A stretch of DNA of 14,672 nucleotides from JBDRNO01 sp043811005 (GTDB lineage Bacteria > Bacteroidota > Bacteroidia > NORP154): positions 1 through 14,672 of the forward strand of contig JBDRNO010000178.1 of NCBI GenBank assembly GCA_043811005.1. The letters run 5' to 3'. Under the pieces are notes generated by a model. The model searched no databases and was not told the origin of the DNA. It was given only the letters and a program-made list of their open reading frames with translations. Shown here piece by piece: positions 13,562 through 14,672 of this stretch; the stretch's first letter is position 1, and each line of letters opens with the position of its first letter. The position numbers and the translations under genes were made by a program.

Positions 13562-14095
13562 TTATGCTTCCGTCTGTGTAATCACCTGAATCGCTTTAGC
13601 GGCATCAAACATTCTTTGGGCAATTTTTTCCGGGTATATTTCTCCCTCTATATCTGATATTTCAAAGGTGCTGTTACCGGCTTTAACTATAACAAAAAAG
13701 TGATATTCAGGGTCCATTTCTGCACCTGGGATCTCCCGTTTATAAAACAATGCTGATTCCTCATCAATTAAATACTCGGCTTGATATACAGCATCTCCTT
13801 CAATATCTGCCTTTTTTGAAGCCATATTTCCTTCTCCTCCGGCTATTTGAACCTGAAAATTATTGCCAACCATAATATCTACCCCACCCAATGAGTTTTG
13901 TTCAACTGTCAATTCTCCTATGGTTGAATCGGGAACATCAATAATTAATGGAAGGTCAAATTCGCTCAAATCAATTTCCGTCAAATGATTTTTCCTTAAA
14001 TATTCAGTGCGGTCCACTTCTTCGGATGATTCTGAATTGCACCCCGCAAATGCTATTATGCAAGGCAGTACGAGTAATAAAATTATTCTTTTCAT
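13562..14095 (-). CDS. Lipoprotein of unknown function
   Basis: The 177-residue product starts MKRIILLLVLPCIIAFAGC, a lipoprotein signal with lipidation at C19, followed by an acidic linker (NSESSEEVDRTEYL). The remaining 140 residues alternate short strands and turns (DLPLIIDVPDSTIGELTVEQ, GGVDIMVGNNFQVQIAGGEG, YHFFVIVKAGNSTFEISDIE) and end in a helix with AQRMFDAAKAIQVI. It looks like a single compact alpha/beta periplasmic domain, attached to a membrane through the lipid. I do not recognise the family, and there are no cysteines or obvious catalytic residues in the mature part. The ATG (14095-14093) is preceded by a TATTTTTG promoter motif 43 bases upstream. It converges on the beta-barrel gene, with 248 bases between the stop codons, and is probably monocistronic. 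Confidence 0.85.
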   Translation of the reverse strand: MKRIILLLVLPCIIAFAGCNSESSEEVDRTEYLRKNHLTEIDLSEFDLPLIIDVPDSTIGELTVEQNSLGGVDIMVGNNFQVQIAGGEGNMASKKADIEGDAVYQAEYLIDEESALFYKREIPGAEMDPEYHFFVIVKAGNSTFEISDIEGEIYPEKIAQRMFDAAKAIQVITQTEA

Positions 14096-14137
14096 TTTAA
14101 TTTGTATTTAGTTTATAAATAATCTTTTATTCAGGGG

Positions 14138-14145
14138 CAAAAATA
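14138..14145 (-). promoter_or_regulatory. Likely -7 promoter element of the lipoprotein gene at 13562-14095
   Basis: The minus strand reads TATTTTTG, matching TAnnTTTG. Transcription would start near 14132 and give a leader of about 37 bases. The nearest upstream TTG (14159-14157) is too close to serve as a standard -33 element. Confidence 0.45.
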
Positions 14146-14271
14146 ATAACATATTACAATTTAACCCAAATAATGCAACAAAAAAATGTAATTAAACGTT
14201 GTCATTCCCGTCCTGGGCAAAATGCTTTTTTACAGATTGGGTGCAAATAGCGAATTTACACCTCACCCCTG

Positions 14272-14313
14272 CCCTCTCCTTTCCCTCCTGTAAGTAGCCG
14301 AAGAAGGAGAGGG
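14272..14313. repeat. CT-rich inverted repeat block
   Basis: CCCTCTCCTT (14272-14281) and its exact reverse complement AAGGAGAGGG (14304-14313) enclose 22 bases. The surrounding CCTCACCCCTGCCCTCTCC resembles a dispersed word I recall from many bacterial genomes. It differs clearly from the AT-rich neighbourhood. Confidence 0.5.
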
Positions 14314-14519
14314 AGACCCAGCGCTCAACACATCCTCTGTGCCATCCGCTGGTAATGAGTATTACCGAAGTGCTGGAAAATACTTTTTTGAAAGGTAGGT
14401 GCAAATATCCGGTAGATCCCTGCCTCCCGGCAGCTACGGTGTACCCACATATTTTGATAAATATACATTAATGACATTGGTATAGACGTTTAATGCGCAC
14501 AAATTCAGAAATAAATTTC

Positions 14520-14582
14520 AAATGTCGAATATCAAATGAAAAATATTAAAGTTTTTCATTTTTCATTTGATATTCGACATTT
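14520..14582. repeat. Perfect 25-base-arm inverted repeat
   Basis: The left arm, 14520-14544 (with ATGTCGAATATCAAATG), and the right arm, 14558-14582 (with CATTTGATATTCGACAT), are exact reverse complements over 25 bases. The loop is 13 bases (14545-14557). It is too long and AT-rich for an ordinary terminator, and no T-run follows on the plus strand. The perfect match suggests recent formation, or selection or mobility as a palindromic element. Confidence 0.8.
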
Positions 14583-14616
14583 ATTATTTGAACAATACAA
14601 GCGAATATTCAATATC

Positions 14617-14672
14617 CTATGGAAATATGAATTTAAAGCTGTTTCTCAAAACATATTCGTTAATATCACCAT
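14617..14672 (-). CDS. Possible C-terminal end of a gene cut by the window edge
   Basis: On the minus strand one frame from the edge reads GDINEYVLRNSFKFIFP and then TAG at 14619-14617. The alternating hydrophobic and polar residues and the FKFIF end resemble the last strand of an outer-membrane barrel. Only about 18 codons are visible, so this is a suggestion, not a firm call. Confidence 0.35.
   Translation of the reverse strand, partial: GDINEYVLRNSFKFIFP

Larger units (their letters stand above)
14096..14616. other. Intergenic gap with mosaic of repeats, no gene seen
   Basis: The left end holds the lipoprotein promoter. From about 14200 the composition turns GC-richer. A CTTTTTT-N9-GTGCAAATA word occurs twice in direct order (14225-14249 and 14383-14407), on either side of a CT-rich block with 10-base inverted arms. 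GGTAAT-GAGT-ATTACC forms a small hairpin at 14351-14366. A long inverted repeat follows at 14520-14582. No open frame here has coding character. Confidence 0.55.

Overview
The window looks like chromosomal DNA of an uncultured or little-studied Bacteroidota (Bacteroidetes) bacterium. The base composition is AT-rich. Several genes are preceded by the phylum's -7 promoter motif TAnnTTTG. There are four lipoproteins or secreted proteins of kinds common in this phylum, a sensor kinase with a periplasmic two-component-regulator propeller, and intergenic gaps filled with short dispersed repeat words and palindromes. I see no tRNA, rRNA, CRISPR array, prophage gene or transposase.

Left part (1-5741, all genes on the minus strand). 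The left edge holds the signal peptide of a secreted protein that runs out of the window. A 555-base gap follows, then a broken LytTR response regulator (661-903) in which the start of the receiver domain is joined in frame to the end of the DNA-binding domain. Upstream of it lies a large, apparently intact sensor histidine kinase (1125-4337) with 14 propeller blades, a Y_Y_Y domain and a LytS/YehU-type kinase core. The pair looks like a two-component system that has lost its output protein. Next come a small membrane-anchored protein with a conserved-looking C-terminus and a lysine-rich secreted coiled-coil protein.

Middle part (5841-10659). A lipoprotein with a Rieske-like fold but altered cluster ligands converges on ahcY (S-adenosylhomocysteine hydrolase); their stop codons lie inside one shared imperfect palindrome. 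Upstream of ahcY on the same strand is a secreted WG-repeat protein. An Sfp-type phosphopantetheinyl transferase and an extended SDR (epimerase/reductase) run to the right.

Right part (10660-14672). A DUF4296-type lipoprotein gene is flanked on both sides by a direct repeat of about 140 bases (about 93% identical). It is followed by a gene for an outer-membrane beta-barrel-like protein, a convergent lipoprotein of unknown function, and a 520-base gap with a 25-base perfect inverted repeat. The right edge may hold the C-terminus of another minus-strand gene.

No new multi-gene defence or biosynthetic system is evident. The most unusual content is genome erosion and repeat activity: the collapsed response regulator beside an intact sensor, two copies of a dispersed-repeat-like word read in frame in the sensor's blade loops, and the direct repeat that brackets a lipoprotein gene. 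Motif positions, repeat lengths and mismatch counts were read by hand. Family names rest on motif recognition, not on a database search.
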